62,039 nucleotides of DNA from Pseudomonas sp. GM79 (GTDB lineage Bacteria; Pseudomonadota; Gammaproteobacteria; Pseudomonadales; Pseudomonadaceae), in assembly GCF_000282495.1 (NCBI RefSeq), contig NZ_AKJE01000034.1, positions 1-62,039 on the forward strand. Reading direction: 5' to 3'. Shown here one piece after another: positions 18,973 to 28,875 of this stretch (position 1 is its first letter; the number at the start of each line of letters is the position of its first letter). The position numbers and the translations under genes were made by a program. Under the pieces are notes generated by a model. The model saw nothing but the letters and a program-made list of their open reading frames with translations, made no database searches and had not been told where the DNA came from.

Positions 18973-21564
18973 ATGTCATCGCGTAAATTTGGACTCAACC
19001 TGGTCGTGGTTCTAGCAATCGCCGCCTTGTTCACCGGTTTCTGGGCGCTGGTCAATCGCCCCGTCACCGCCCCCAACTGGCCTGAGCAGATCTCCGGCTT
19101 TTCGTACTCGCCGTTTCAACAAGGCCAGTACCCGCAAAAAGCCCAGTACCCGACCGACGATGAAATGCGTCGCGACCTGGAGATCATGAGCAAGCTGACG
19201 GACAACATCCGGACCTACTCGGTCGACGGCACGCTGGAGAACATTCCCAAACTGGCGGAAGAATTCGGCCTGCGGGTGACCCTGGGTATCTGGATCAGCC
19301 CGGATGAAGAGCGCAACGAGCGCGAGATCACCCGCGCCATCGAAATCGCCAACACCTCGCGCAGCGTGGTTCGCGTGATTGTCGGTAACGAGGCGATCTT
19401 CCGTAAGGAAATCACTGCAGCAGAGCTGAGCCTGATCCTGGATCGCGTCCGCGCGGCCGTAAAGGTTCCGGTCACCACCTCTGAACAGTGGCACGTCTGG
19501 GAAGAAAACCCGAGCCTGGCCAAGCACGTCGACCTGATCGCGGCTCACGTCCTGCCGTACTGGGAGTTCGTTCCGGTGGACAAGGCCGGTCAGTTCGTTC
19601 TCGACCGCGCCCGTGACCTGAAAAAGATGTTTCCGAAAAAACCGCTGCTGCTCTCCGAGGTCGGCTGGCCGAGCAACGGCCGCATGCGCGGTGGCGCCGA
19701 TGCGTCGCCGGCGGACCAGGCGATTTACTTGCGCACATTGGTCAACAAGCTCAACCGCCAAGGCTTCAACTACTTCGTGATCGAAGCGTTCGACCAACCG
19801 TGGAAGGCCAGTGACGAAGGTTCAGTGGGCGCGTACTGGGGCGTGTTCAACGCCGCACGCCAGCAGAAATTCAACTTCGAAGGCCCGGTCGTCGCGATCC
19901 CGCAATGGCGCGTATTGGCTATCGGCTCCGTAGTGCTGGCACTACTGTCGCTGACCCTGCTGATGATCGACGGCTCGGCCCTGCGTCAACGCGGCCGCAC
20001 CTTCCTGACCTTTATCGCGTTCCTCTGCGGTTCGGTATTGGTGTGGATCGGTTACGACTACAGCCAGCAATACAGCACCTGGTTCAGCCTGACGGTGGGC
20101 TTCTTGCTCGCCCTCGGTGCACTCGGGGTGTTTATCGTTCTGCTGACCGAGGCCCATGAACTGGCCGAAGCGGTCTGGACTCACAAACGCCGGCGTGAAT
20201 TCCTGCCAGTGGTGGGTGATTCGGACTACCGACCGAAAGTGTCGATTCACGTACCTTGCTACAACGAGCCGCCGGAGATGGTCAAACAGACCCTCAACGC
20301 CCTGGCCAACCTCGACTATCCGGACTTCGAAGTCCTGATCATCGACAACAACACCAAAGACCCGGCGGTCTGGGAACCGGTGCGCGATTATTGCGAAACC
20401 CTCGGCCCGCGCTTCAAGTTCTTCCACGTGGCACCGTTGGCCGGTTTCAAGGGTGGCGCGCTGAATTACCTGATTCCGCATACCGCCAAGGACGCCGAAG
20501 TGATTGCGGTGATCGACTCGGACTACTGCGTCGACCCGAACTGGCTCAAGCACATGGTGCCGCACTTCGCCGATCCGAAAATTGCCGTTGTGCAGTCGCC
20601 ACAGGATTACCGCGACCAGAACGAAAGCACCTTCAAGAAGCTCTGCTATGCGGAATACAAAGGCTTCTTCCACATCGGCATGGTCACCCGCAACGACCGT
20701 GACGCGATTATCCAGCACGGCACCATGACCATGACCCGGCGCTCGGTGCTCGAGGAACTGGGCTGGGCCGACTGGTGCATCTGTGAAGACGCCGAGTTGG
20801 GTCTGCGCGTGTTCGAAAAAGGTCTGTCGGCGGCGTATTACCACGACAGCTACGGCAAAGGCCTGATGCCCGATACCTTTATCGACTTCAAGAAACAGCG
20901 TTTCCGCTGGGCCTACGGAGCGATTCAGATCATCAAGCGTCACACCGCCAGCCTGCTGCGCGGCAAGGACACCGAACTGACCCGTGGCCAGCGTTACCAC
21001 TTCCTCGCGGGCTGGTTGCCGTGGGTGGCGGACGGCATGAACATCTTCTTCACCGTCGGCGCGCTGTTGTGGTCGGCAGCGATGATCATCGTGCCGCAAC
21101 GGGTCGATCCGCCGTTGTTGATTTTCGCGATCCCGCCATTGGCGCTGTTCGTGTTCAAGGTCGGCAAGATCATCTTCCTGTACCGCCGTGCGGTTGGAGT
21201 CAACCTGAAGGATGCGTTCTGCGCGGCATTGGCAGGGCTGGCGTTGTCGCACACCATCGCCAAAGCGGTGCTGTACGGTTTCTTCACCAGCAGCATTCCG
21301 TTCTTCCGCACCCCGAAAAACGCCGATAATCACGGCTTCTGGGTAGCCATTTCGGAAGCGCGCGAAGAGGTGTTCATCATGCTGTTGTTGTGGGGCGCGG
21401 CGCTGGGGATCTTCCTGGTGCAGGGCCTGCCGAGCAACGACATGCGCTTCTGGGTGACCATGTTGCTGGTGCAGTCGCTGCCATACCTGGCGGCGCTGAT
21501 CATGGCGTTCCTGTCGTCGCTGCCCAAACCGGTGGCTGAAGCCACGACCGCACCGGCTGTCTAA
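18973..21564 (+). CDS. ndvB: NdvB-like glucan synthase: GH17 domain fused to membrane GT2
   Basis: An 863-aa inner-membrane protein. After an N-terminal signal anchor (residues 8-27) comes a GH17 beta-1,3-glucan-active domain with acid/base Glu in VIVGNEAIF (E140) and nucleophile Glu in LLLSEVGWPSNG (E229). Two or three membrane segments follow, then a processive GT2 domain (HVPCYNEPPEMV, IDSDYC near 514, ICEDAELG near 605, QRFRW near 641) and C-terminal membrane helices. This matches Pseudomonas NdvB, which makes cyclic beta-(1,3)-glucans linked to biofilm-specific tolerance; the GH17 part acts as a transglycosylase in characterised homologues. The symbol is by homology. Confidence 0.85.
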   Translation: MSSRKFGLNLVVVLAIAALFTGFWALVNRPVTAPNWPEQISGFSYSPFQQGQYPQKAQYPTDDEMRRDLEIMSKLTDNIRTYSVDGTLENIPKLAEEFGLRVTLGIWISPDEERNEREITRAIEIANTSRSVVRVIVGNEAIFRKEITAAELSLILDRVRAAVKVPVTTSEQWHVWEENPSLAKHVDLIAAHVLPYWEFVPVDKAGQFVLDRARDLKKMFPKKPLLLSEVGWPSNGRMRGGADASPADQAIYLRTLVNKLNRQGFNYFVIEAFDQPWKASDEGSVGAYWGVFNAARQQKFNFEGPVVAIPQWRVLAIGSVVLALLSLTLLMIDGSALRQRGRTFLTFIAFLCGSVLVWIGYDYSQQYSTWFSLTVGFLLALGALGVFIVLLTEAHELAEAVWTHKRRREFLPVVGDSDYRPKVSIHVPCYNEPPEMVKQTLNALANLDYPDFEVLIIDNNTKDPAVWEPVRDYCETLGPRFKFFHVAPLAGFKGGALNYLIPHTAKDAEVIAVIDSDYCVDPNWLKHMVPHFADPKIAVVQSPQDYRDQNESTFKKLCYAEYKGFFHIGMVTRNDRDAIIQHGTMTMTRRSVLEELGWADWCICEDAELGLRVFEKGLSAAYYHDSYGKGLMPDTFIDFKKQRFRWAYGAIQIIKRHTASLLRGKDTELTRGQRYHFLAGWLPWVADGMNIFFTVGALLWSAAMIIVPQRVDPPLLIFAIPPLALFVFKVGKIIFLYRRAVGVNLKDAFCAALAGLALSHTIAKAVLYGFFTSSIPFFRTPKNADNHGFWVAISEAREEVFIMLLLWGAALGIFLVQGLPSNDMRFWVTMLLVQSLPYLAALIMAFLSSLPKPVAEATTAPAV

Positions 21565-21581
21565 ATCAGTACAGATGCACT

Positions 21582-21607
21582 AAACGGCGGCCAATGGCCG
21601 CCGTTTT
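21582..21607 (+). terminator. Terminator after ndvB
   Basis: ACGGCGGCC / GGCCGCCGT, a 9-bp perfect stem with AAT loop, flanked by AAA upstream and TTTGCTTT downstream, 17 nt after the ndvB stop. Confidence 0.75.
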
Positions 21608-21671
21608 GCTTTAAGATAACCGCCATTTTGCAGGCCTTGGCCGGGCACGTACCAACGGCCGAATGCCATAC

Positions 21672-21745
21672 CTGTGGGAGCGGGCTTGCTCGCGAAGCTT
21701 TTGGCGTCAGTGATGGCCCCTTCGCGAGCAAGCCCGCTCCCACAT
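21672..21745. repeat. REPIN (inward-facing REP pair)
   Basis: The GTGGGAGCGGGCTTGCTCGC unit and its reverse complement surround a spacer beginning AGCTTTTGGCG, as in the copy at 16029. It lies between ndvB and dapE. Confidence 0.9.
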
Positions 21746-21783
21746 TTAGCCCGCGCCCATATTTCATGTTTCCGGAGCTTTCC

Positions 21784-22935
21784 ATGACGGCCCACGCCGA
21801 CCTTTCGCCGACCCTTCAACTCGCCATCGACCTGATCCGCCGTCCATCCGTGACGCCGGTCGACGCCGATTGCCAGAAGCAGATGATGCAGCGCCTGGGC
21901 GATGCCGGGTTCAAGCTGGAACCGATGCGCATCGAAGATGTGGATAACTTCTGGGCGACCCACGGTAAACACGAAGGCCCGGTGCTGTGCTTCGCCGGCC
22001 ACACCGACGTGGTTCCGACCGGTCCGGTAACCGCCTGGCAGATCGACCCGTTCAACGCGGTGATCGACGAACACGGCATGCTTTGCGGCCGTGGCGCGGC
22101 CGACATGAAAGGCAGCCTGGCCTCCATGACCGTGGCAGCCGAGCGCTTCGTCGCTGACTACCCGGATCACAAGGGCAAGGTCGCTTTCCTGATCACCAGC
22201 GACGAAGAAGGCCCGGCGCATCACGGCACCAAGGCTGTGATCGAACGCCTCGCCGCCCGTAAGGAACGTCTGGACTGGTGCATCGTCGGCGAACCGTCGA
22301 GCACCACCTTGGTCGGTGACGTGGTCAAGAACGGCCGTCGCGGCTCCCTCGGCGCCAAATTGACCGTGCGCGGTGTGCAGGGTCACGTGGCCTATCCGCA
22401 CCTGGCAAAGAACCCTATCCACCTCGCTGCCCCGGCGCTGGCCGAGCTCGCCGCCGAACACTGGGACCACGGCAACGATTTCTTCCCGCCGACCAGTTTC
22501 CAGATTTCCAACGTCAATTCCGGTACCGGCGCGACCAACGTGATCCCGGGTGATCTGGTGGCGGTGTTCAACTTCCGCTTCTCCACCGAGTCCACCGTCG
22601 AAGGCCTGCAAAAACGCGTCGCCGATATTCTCGACAAACATGGTCTGGACTGGCACATCGACTGGGCGCTGTCCGGCTTGCCGTTCCTCACCGAACCGGG
22701 CGCCCTGCTCGACGCGGTGTCGGCGAGCATCAAGGACATCACCGGCCGCGAAACGCAAGCTTCCACCAGCGGCGGTACTTCCGACGGGCGCTTCATCGCG
22801 ACCATGGGCACTCAGGTTGTCGAACTGGGCCCGGTCAACGCGACGATTCACCAGGTCAACGAGCGCGTACTGGCGGCCGATCTCGACGTGCTGACCGAAA
22901 TCTACTACCAGACCCTGATCAAGTTGCTCGCCTGA
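21784..22935 (+). CDS. dapE: Succinyl-diaminopimelate desuccinylase
   Basis: DapE is a di-zinc M20-family hydrolase that converts N-succinyl-LL-DAP to LL-DAP and succinate. Metal and catalytic motifs are [11 protein letters not shown] (H73, D75), GRGAADMKG and [10 protein letters not shown]; the C-terminal [13 protein letters not shown] is diagnostic of DapE. I start at ATG 21784 (383 aa) with GGAG upstream; the longer in-frame ORF upstream is translated REPIN. Its stop overlaps the rlmA start (TGATG). Confidence 0.96.
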   Translation: MTAHADLSPTLQLAIDLIRRPSVTPVDADCQKQMMQRLGDAGFKLEPMRIEDVDNFWATHGKHEGPVLCFAGHTDVVPTGPVTAWQIDPFNAVIDEHGMLCGRGAADMKGSLASMTVAAERFVADYPDHKGKVAFLITSDEEGPAHHGTKAVIERLAARKERLDWCIVGEPSSTTLVGDVVKNGRRGSLGAKLTVRGVQGHVAYPHLAKNPIHLAAPALAELAAEHWDHGNDFFPPTSFQISNVNSGTGATNVIPGDLVAVFNFRFSTESTVEGLQKRVADILDKHGLDWHIDWALSGLPFLTEPGALLDAVSASIKDITGRETQASTSGGTSDGRFIATMGTQVVELGPVNATIHQVNERVLAADLDVLTEIYYQTLIKLLA

Positions 22936-23744
22936 TGCTCGCGTGTCCGATCTGCAGCGAACCGCTGAACGCGGTGGACAACGGCGTGGCTTGCCCCGCC
23001 GGGCATCGTTTCGACCGTGCGCGGCAGGGTTACCTGAACCTGTTGCCGGTGCAGCATAAAAACAGCCGCGACCCTGGGGATAACCTGGCGATGGTCGAAG
23101 CCCGTCGCGACTTTTTGAACGCCGGCCATTACGCGCCGGTGGCCAAGCGTCTGGCGGAACTGGCGGCGCAGTACGCGCCCCAACGCTGGCTGGACATCGG
23201 TTGTGGCGAGGGTTACTACACCGCGCAAATCGCCGAAGCCTTGCCCAACGCTGACGGCTACGCCCTGGACATTTCCCGGGAGGCGGTCAAACGCGCCTGC
23301 AAACGCAACCCTGCCCTGACCTGGTTGATCGCCAGTATGGCCCGAGTGCCGCTGGCCTCAGGCAGTTGCCAGTTTCTCGCCAGCGTTTTCAGCCCGCTGG
23401 ACTGGGAAGAAGCCAAGCGCCTGCTCAGCCCCGGCGGCGGCTTGATGAAAGTCGGGCCGACCAGCGGCCATCTGATGGAATTGCGCGAGCGACTGTACGA
23501 CGAAGTCCGCGAGTACACCGATGACAAGCATTTGGCGCTGGTGCCGGAAGGCATGGCGCTGCAGCACAGCGAAACCCTGGAGTTCAAACTGACGTTGGTC
23601 AGTGGTCAGGATCGCGCGAACCTGTTGGCCATGACACCCCACGGCTGGCGCGCCAGTGCCGAACGCCGCGCGGCGGTTATCGAACAGGCCGAGCCGTTCG
23701 AGGTCACTGTTTCGATGCGCTACGATTATTTTGTTCTTCAATAA
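22935..23744 (+). CDS. rlmA: 23S rRNA (guanine-N1)-methyltransferase RlmA
   Basis: A 269-aa SAM-dependent methyltransferase. The N-terminal zinc ribbon (CPICSEPL ... CPAGHRF, ligands C4, C7, C20, H24) and the SAM loop WLDIGCGEGYYT are those of RlmA/RrmA, which methylates G745 of 23S rRNA. It is translationally coupled to dapE by a 1-nt overlap. Confidence 0.93.
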   Translation: MLACPICSEPLNAVDNGVACPAGHRFDRARQGYLNLLPVQHKNSRDPGDNLAMVEARRDFLNAGHYAPVAKRLAELAAQYAPQRWLDIGCGEGYYTAQIAEALPNADGYALDISREAVKRACKRNPALTWLIASMARVPLASGSCQFLASVFSPLDWEEAKRLLSPGGGLMKVGPTSGHLMELRERLYDEVREYTDDKHLALVPEGMALQHSETLEFKLTLVSGQDRANLLAMTPHGWRASAERRAAVIEQAEPFEVTVSMRYDYFVLQ

Positions 23745-23828
23745 ACTCTTAAAATTTGGTCTTGAGCAAACAGCTTGAGGCCGGCTAAATCCGCGAATGG
23801 ATTTTTCAGAACCGCAGTGAGGACATCC

Positions 23829-24206
23829 ATGCGCCAACCCGATATCGAGATTTACCTGAAAGACGCCGACGTCGACTACAAGGCCATCGCGGCCTGGCTC
23901 GGCGCGGCTTTAGGCCCGTGCACCGACTGGGTTCAGAAAGGCCAGACCTACAAGTGCAAGGCCGGCAGCGTGCCGGTCACCTGGCTGCCGAAAGCCGTTG
24001 GCAAATGGAACAGCCTGTATCTGGAAAGCGACCAGACCCCATGGGAAGACGACATCGCCTGCGCCCGCGCAGCCTTTGCCGCGCTGAACGTCGAAGTGCG
24101 TTGCGCGCCGGGTAGCTGGGTCGAGGAAGAAGGCGAAGAAACGGCCGATCGCTGGATGCGCATCAGCGCCGATGGTGAAGAAGAGATCACCTGGAAAACC
24201 GCTTAA
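23829..24206 (+). CDS. Conserved hypothetical protein, 125 aa
   Basis: An acidic soluble protein beginning MRQPDIEIYLKDADVDYKAI, with Trp-rich segments (WLGAALGPCTDW, ADRWMRI). I chose ATG 23829, which has GAGGACATCC upstream. It lies after rlmA and before a cold-shock gene; I recall the same neighbourhood in P. aeruginosa. No catalytic motif or membrane segment is seen. Function unknown. Confidence 0.8.
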   Translation: MRQPDIEIYLKDADVDYKAIAAWLGAALGPCTDWVQKGQTYKCKAGSVPVTWLPKAVGKWNSLYLESDQTPWEDDIACARAAFAALNVEVRCAPGSWVEEEGEETADRWMRISADGEEEITWKTA

Positions 24207-24227
24207 ATCCCGTACAACGCGGATCAA

Positions 24228-24319
24228 ATGTGGGAGCGGGCTTGCTCGCGAATGCGGTGTGTCAGTCGACATTAACATTGACTGACACACCGCATTCGCG
24301 AGCAAGCCCGCTCCCACAT
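24228..24319. repeat. REPIN (inward-facing REP pair)
   Basis: REP arms enclose a loop that is itself palindromic (GTGTGTCAGTC and GACTGACACAC). It lies between convergent genes. Confidence 0.92.
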
Positions 24320-24346
24320 TGGTTTTGTGTGATCCGAAGGTCGGGT

Positions 24347-24556
24347 TTACAGACCCACCACATCCTCAGCCTGCAAGCCCTTCTCCCCGGTCACCACCGC
24401 ATACTCAACCTGCTGACCTTCAGTCAGCGAGCGATGACCTTCACCGCGGATCGCGCGGTAGTGCACGAACACGTCCACCCCGTCCTCACGCTGAATGAAG
24501 CCATAGCCCTTGGCGTCGTTGAACCACTTCACATTGCCGGTTTCGCGTGTACCCAT
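24347..24556 (-). CDS. Cold-shock (CspA-family) protein
   Basis: A 69-aa single-domain OB-fold nucleic-acid chaperone. RNP1-like KGYGFIQ and RNP2-like [10 protein letters not shown] are present, although the canonical S-x-I-x-x-x-G stretch reads [12 protein letters not shown], slightly divergent from CspA. It is transcribed alone, with a leader of up to 165 nt toward plsB. Confidence 0.92.
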   Translation of the reverse strand: MGTRETGNVKWFNDAKGYGFIQREDGVDVFVHYRAIRGEGHRSLTEGQQVEYAVVTGEKGLQAEDVVGL

Positions 24557-24721
24557 ATCTAGTTACCCCCTTATTTTTATTTTGAAGGGCCGAGTATATG
24601 ACAGACGCAAAAACTCTCAACTCACTTTACTTAGCCGCTTTTTTGCCGATTTTCGGCGAATACGGCACACTATCGGCCGCCCGAGCATTTGCTTGGTTTT
24701 ATCCACTCACGCAGAAGCCGT

Positions 24722-27226
24722 ATGACCCGTTCCCCGTTCCGCCGTCTTGTGTTTGGCACCCTGCGCCGACTGCTGTACCTCTGGGTTCGCTCGGAGACGA
24801 TCAATCAGTCGTCGTTCACCCTTGACCTCGACCGCAGCCGGCCGGTGTTCTACGTCCTGCAAAATCCTTCACTGACCGACCTCGCCGTGGTCGATACCGA
24901 ATGCAGCAAGGCCGGCCTGCCGCGCCCGGTGTTGCCGGTATCGGTGGGTGCGCTGGTGGAGCCCGCAGCGTTCTTTTACCTGACGCCGGAGCCCGACTGG
25001 CTCGGCCGTCAGGACAAACGCGGTGCGCCACCGACCCTGACCCGTCTGGTCAGCGCCCTGAGCCAGAACGCCGCCGAAGACGCGCAGATCATTCCGGTGA
25101 GCGTGTTCTGGGGCCAGTCGCCAGACAGCGAATCGAGCCCGTGGAAACTGCTGTTCGCCGACAGCTGGGCCGTCACCGGGCGGTTGCGTCGACTGCTGAG
25201 CATCATGATTCTGGGGCGCAAAACCCGGGTGCAGTTCTCGGCGCCGATTCATCTGCGTGAACTGATCGATCACAACAAAGGCCACGAGCGCACCGTTCGC
25301 ATGGCTCAGCGGATCCTGCGGGTACACTTTCGCAACCTGAAAGCCGCCGTCATCGGCCCGGATATTTCCCACCGCCGCAACCTGGTCAAAGGCCTGCTCA
25401 ATCAGCCCTCGGTCAAACAGGCGATCCTCGACGAAGCCGAGCGCGAGAACATCTCCCCGGAAAAAGCCAAGGCCCAGGCCTTGCGCTATGGAAACGAGAT
25501 CGCCTCGGACTACACCTACACCGCGATCCGCTTTCTGGAAGTGGTGCTGAGCTGGTTCTGGAACAAGATCTACGACGGGATCAAGGTCAACCACATCGAA
25601 GGTGTGCAGAAAGTCGCCCAGGGTCACGAAGTGATCTACGTGCCGTGCCACCGCAGCCACATCGACTACCTGCTGCTCTCCTATTTGCTGTTCCGCAACG
25701 GCCTGACCCCGCCGCACATTGCCGCCGGGATCAACCTCAACATGCCGGTGATCGGTAGCCTGCTGCGCCGTGGCGGGGCGTTCTTCATGCGCCGCACCTT
25801 CAAGGGCAACCCGCTCTATACCTCGGTGTTCAACGAATACCTGCACACCCTGTTCACCAAAGGCTTCCCGGTCGAGTACTTCGTCGAGGGCGGCCGCTCG
25901 CGCACCGGGCGCATGCTGCAACCGAAAACCGGGATGCTCGCGATCACCCTGCGCAGCTTCCTGCGTTCGTCGCGCATGCCGATCGTCTTCGTGCCGGTGT
26001 ACATCGGCTATGAGCGCGTGCTGGAAGGCCGCACCTACCTCGGCGAATTACGTGGTGCGAGCAAGAAGAAAGAATCGATCTTCGACATTTTCAAAGTCAT
26101 CGGCGCGCTCAAACAGCGCTTCGGTCAGGTCGCGGTCAACTTTGGCGAGCCGATCAAACTGGCGGAATTCCTCGACAGCGAACAACCAGACTGGCGCCAA
26201 CAGGAACTCGGTCCGCAGTTCAAACCCACCTGGCTCAACGAAACCACCAACCGCCTCGGCGAGAAAGTCGCACAGCATTTGAATGAAGCGGCGGCGATCA
26301 ACCCGGTGAATCTGGTGGCCCTGGCGTTGCTGTCCACCAGCCGCCTGGCCCTGGACGATCGCGCCATGGCGCGGGTGCTCGATCTGTATCTGGCGCTGTT
26401 GCGCAAGGTTCCCTACTCCTCGCATACCACCCTGCCGGAAGGTGACGGACGGGCGCTGATAGAGCATGTGAAGGACATGGACCTGCTGTCCGAGCAAAGC
26501 GATGCGCTGGGCAAGATTCTGTACCTGGACGAACAAAACGCCGTCCTGATGACCTACTACCGCAACAACGTGCTGCACATCTTCGCGTTGCCGTCGTTGC
26601 TGGCGAGTTTCTTCCAGAGCACCTCGCGCATGAGCCGCGAGCAGATCCTGCGCTACACCCGCGCGCTGTATCCGTACCTGCAATCGGAGCTGTTCATTCG
26701 CTGGTCGATGGACGAACTCGATGCCGTTATCGATCAATGGCTCGAAGCTTTCGTCGAGCAAGGCCTGCTGCGTTTCGAAAAAGACGTGTACCTGCGTCCG
26801 GCACCGAGCTCACGGCATTTCGTACTACTGACGCTACTGTCGAAAAGCATCGCCCAGACCTTGCAGCGCTTCTACATGACTGTTTCCTTGCTGCTCAACA
26901 GCGGCCAGAACAGCATCAGCGCCGAAGAACTGGAAGATTTGTGCACGGTCATGGCCCAGCGCCTGTCGATCCTCCACGGCCTGAACGCCCCGGAGTTCTT
27001 CGACAAGAGCCTGTTCCGTCACTTCATCCAGACAATGCTGGACCTCGACGTGCTGCGCCGCGACGAAGCCGGCAAGCTGAGCTATCACAAACTGCTCGGC
27101 GAACTGGCCGAAGGTGCGGCCAAACGGGTATTGCCGGCGGAGATTCGTTTGTCGATCCGTCAGGTGGCGCTGCATCGCAGTGAAGATGCGGCGGATCAAG
27201 TCGCGGCTCCAGCGCAGACCGTCTAA
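24722..27226 (+). CDS. plsB: Glycerol-3-phosphate 1-O-acyltransferase PlsB
   Basis: PlsB performs the first acylation of sn-glycerol-3-phosphate in phospholipid synthesis at the inner membrane. The acyltransferase motifs are [13 protein letters not shown] (HX4D) and [13 protein letters not shown] chose ATG 24722 (834 aa, the length I recall for Pseudomonas) over an in-frame ATG at 24689. It ends just before a hairpin and a YbaY-type lipoprotein gene. Confidence 0.96.
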   Translation: MTRSPFRRLVFGTLRRLLYLWVRSETINQSSFTLDLDRSRPVFYVLQNPSLTDLAVVDTECSKAGLPRPVLPVSVGALVEPAAFFYLTPEPDWLGRQDKRGAPPTLTRLVSALSQNAAEDAQIIPVSVFWGQSPDSESSPWKLLFADSWAVTGRLRRLLSIMILGRKTRVQFSAPIHLRELIDHNKGHERTVRMAQRILRVHFRNLKAAVIGPDISHRRNLVKGLLNQPSVKQAILDEAERENISPEKAKAQALRYGNEIASDYTYTAIRFLEVVLSWFWNKIYDGIKVNHIEGVQKVAQGHEVIYVPCHRSHIDYLLLSYLLFRNGLTPPHIAAGINLNMPVIGSLLRRGGAFFMRRTFKGNPLYTSVFNEYLHTLFTKGFPVEYFVEGGRSRTGRMLQPKTGMLAITLRSFLRSSRMPIVFVPVYIGYERVLEGRTYLGELRGASKKKESIFDIFKVIGALKQRFGQVAVNFGEPIKLAEFLDSEQPDWRQQELGPQFKPTWLNETTNRLGEKVAQHLNEAAAINPVNLVALALLSTSRLALDDRAMARVLDLYLALLRKVPYSSHTTLPEGDGRALIEHVKDMDLLSEQSDALGKILYLDEQNAVLMTYYRNNVLHIFALPSLLASFFQSTSRMSREQILRYTRALYPYLQSELFIRWSMDELDAVIDQWLEAFVEQGLLRFEKDVYLRPAPSSRHFVLLTLLSKSIAQTLQRFYMTVSLLLNSGQNSISAEELEDLCTVMAQRLSILHGLNAPEFFDKSLFRHFIQTMLDLDVLRRDEAGKLSYHKLLGELAEGAAKRVLPAEIRLSIRQVALHRSEDAADQVAAPAQTV

Positions 27227-27234
27227 ATTCCTAC

Positions 27235-27259
27235 AGGCGCCAGGCTTCTTCTGGCGCCT
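27235..27259 (+). terminator. Hairpin between plsB and the YbaY-like gene
   Basis: AGGCGCCAG / CTGGCGCCT form a 9-bp perfect stem with loop GCTTCTT, 8 nt after the plsB stop. No clear T run follows, so termination may be partial. Confidence 0.5.
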
Positions 27260-27277
27260 TCGATACGGAGATCTTCG

Positions 27278-27676
27278 ATGAAAAAACTCTCTCTCGTCCT
27301 GCTGACTACCCTGCTCGGTGCCTGCCAGTCGACACCACCGACCGCCAACGCCAGCCTCGACGGTGAAGTGTTCTACTTGCAACGCATCGCCCTGCCACCG
27401 AGTGCAACCTTGAGCGTCAGCTTGCAAGATGTTTCTCTGGCCGACGCTCCGGCGGTAGTGCTCGACGAACAGAAAGGCCCGGTCAAAGGCCAGGTGCCGT
27501 TGCCGTTCCATTTGAGCTACGATCCGGCACAGGTCAAACCCGGCCACCGCTACTCGGTCAGCGCGCGTATCGAAGTCAATGGCGAACTGATGTTCATCAC
27601 CACTGAAAATCACGCCGTGCAACTGGACGGCAAAGATCGGCAACCCCTGAAAATCCGCGTCGACGCCGCCCGCTAA
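27278..27676 (+). CDS. YbaY-family lipoprotein
   Basis: A 132-aa protein with a lipoprotein signal peptide ending in the lipobox LLGAC (Cys17). The rest is a small beta-rich domain (SLDGEVFYLQRIALPPSATL, PVPLPFHLSYD-like) of the YbaY/YscW type, proposed to act as outer-membrane or secretin-associated lipoproteins. GGAG precedes the ATG. Its function in Pseudomonas is unknown. Confidence 0.85.
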   Translation: MKKLSLVLLTTLLGACQSTPPTANASLDGEVFYLQRIALPPSATLSVSLQDVSLADAPAVVLDEQKGPVKGQVPLPFHLSYDPAQVKPGHRYSVSARIEVNGELMFITTENHAVQLDGKDRQPLKIRVDAAR

Positions 27677-27731
27677 CTCTCTTTGCTGAACCTTTTTTTC
27701 TGTGCCTTTTTTTCTGAATAAGGAAGCCGCC

Positions 27732-28421
27732 ATGCTCCGTCGTACCCTTCGCTTCGCCGGCCTGTGCGCAGGCTTGATGATCTGCGCCAACGCCCTGGCA
27801 GGGTCTCTCAGTGACCTGTCGCAACAAGACGCCAGCGGAGGTCTCAAGGACGCTCTGACCCAAGGCGCGCAACTGGCCGTTAAACAACTCGGCACACCCG
27901 GCGGCTTCAGCAACAACCCGGACGTGAAGATCGAATTGCCGGGCAAGCTGGGTAAAGTCGCCAAGAAAATGAAACAGTTCGGCATGGGCGATCAAGTCGA
28001 TCAACTGGAAACCAGTATGAACAAAGCGGCTGAAACGGCCGTGACACAGGCTCAGCCGATTCTGGTGGATGCGGTGAAGAAGATGACCGTGGAAGATGCC
28101 AAGGGGATCCTCAGCGGCGGCAAGGACTCGGCGACTCAGTACCTGAGCAAAACCAGCCGCGAGCAGATCCGCATCAAGTTCCTGCCGATCGTCAAACAAG
28201 CCACCGACCAGGTCGGTTTGGCCCAGCAGTACAACGCATTCGCCGGACAAGCCGCAACCCTGGGCGCGCTGGATGCGAAAAATGCCAACATCGAAAGCTA
28301 CGTGACCGAGCAAGCGTTGAACGGTTTGTTCGAGATGATTGGCAAACAGGAAGAAACCATTCGCCAGAACCCTGCGGCGGCGGCAACCAGTTTGGCGAAG
28401 AAGGTGTTTGGTACGTTGTAA
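27732..28421 (+). CDS. DUF4197 family periplasmic protein
   Basis: A 229-aa protein with a signal peptide (LCAGLMICANALAG) followed by the DUF4197 sequence SDLSQQDASGGLKDALTQGA and KFLPIVKQATDQVGLA. I chose ATG 27732, with AAGGAAG upstream. It is 55 nt after the YbaY-like gene and ends at a strong terminator. No function is established for the family. Confidence 0.85.
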   Translation: MLRRTLRFAGLCAGLMICANALAGSLSDLSQQDASGGLKDALTQGAQLAVKQLGTPGGFSNNPDVKIELPGKLGKVAKKMKQFGMGDQVDQLETSMNKAAETAVTQAQPILVDAVKKMTVEDAKGILSGGKDSATQYLSKTSREQIRIKFLPIVKQATDQVGLAQQYNAFAGQAATLGALDAKNANIESYVTEQALNGLFEMIGKQEETIRQNPAAAATSLAKKVFGTL

Positions 28422-28446
28422 TTTTCCAAGTGCAACTCATCACGAA

Positions 28447-28485
28447 AAGCCCGCTGACCTTTGAAGGTTCAGCGGGCTTTTTTTT
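28447..28485 (+). terminator. Strong intrinsic terminator after the DUF4197 gene
   Basis: AGCCCGCTGA / TCAGCGGGCT with an inner CCTT...AAGG extension, followed by eight T residues. It lies between two convergent genes. Confidence 0.92.
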
Positions 28486-28488
28486 GCG

Positions 28489-28875
28489 CTACTGTTGCGG
28501 ATCCAGATTATCCAGCACGCGATTTACCGACAACTCCGCTAGTGAAATCATTTGTTGAATCCCCAGCACCAAGTTGCACGTGGGGCCGGTCAGGTCGAAG
28601 GCTAACTCACTGGCCATGACATTGGCCGTGGCAAGGGTTTCACAGGCATGAGCCAGGAGAGTTTCGGAATCGACGTTTGGACCGATGACGAAAATCGTAC
28701 TGGGACGACGATCGGCTTTGGCCTTTTTTTCGGCTGGGGCGAGATAATGATCGAGCGCGCGGATCGCCGCGTCGTGGAGTTTCCTGGAATTGAGGAAAGC
28801 GTAGGGGGAAACCGGATCAGTTTCTGTTTCTATTTCTGATTCTGCTTCGGGGGGATTTGGACTGTCTTTGATCAT
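28489..28875 (-). CDS. DUF6124 family small protein
   Basis: A 128-aa soluble acidic protein. The core TIFVIGPNVDSETLLAHACETL and the C-terminal LAELSVNRVLDNLDP match a family common in fluorescent pseudomonads (DUF6124, name from memory). There is no signal peptide or membrane segment. An AGGAG Shine-Dalgarno lies 7 nt upstream of the ATG but within alternative hairpins of an elaborate leader (28876-29107), so translation is probably RNA-regulated. Function unknown. Confidence 0.85.
   Translation of the reverse strand: MIKDSPNPPEAESEIETETDPVSPYAFLNSRKLHDAAIRALDHYLAPAEKKAKADRRPSTIFVIGPNVDSETLLAHACETLATANVMASELAFDLTGPTCNLVLGIQQMISLAELSVNRVLDNLDPQQ

Noticed and set aside
21628..21783. N-terminal extension of DapE
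   Set aside because: It is also translated REPIN; the ATG at 21784 has a Shine-Dalgarno and gives the family length.
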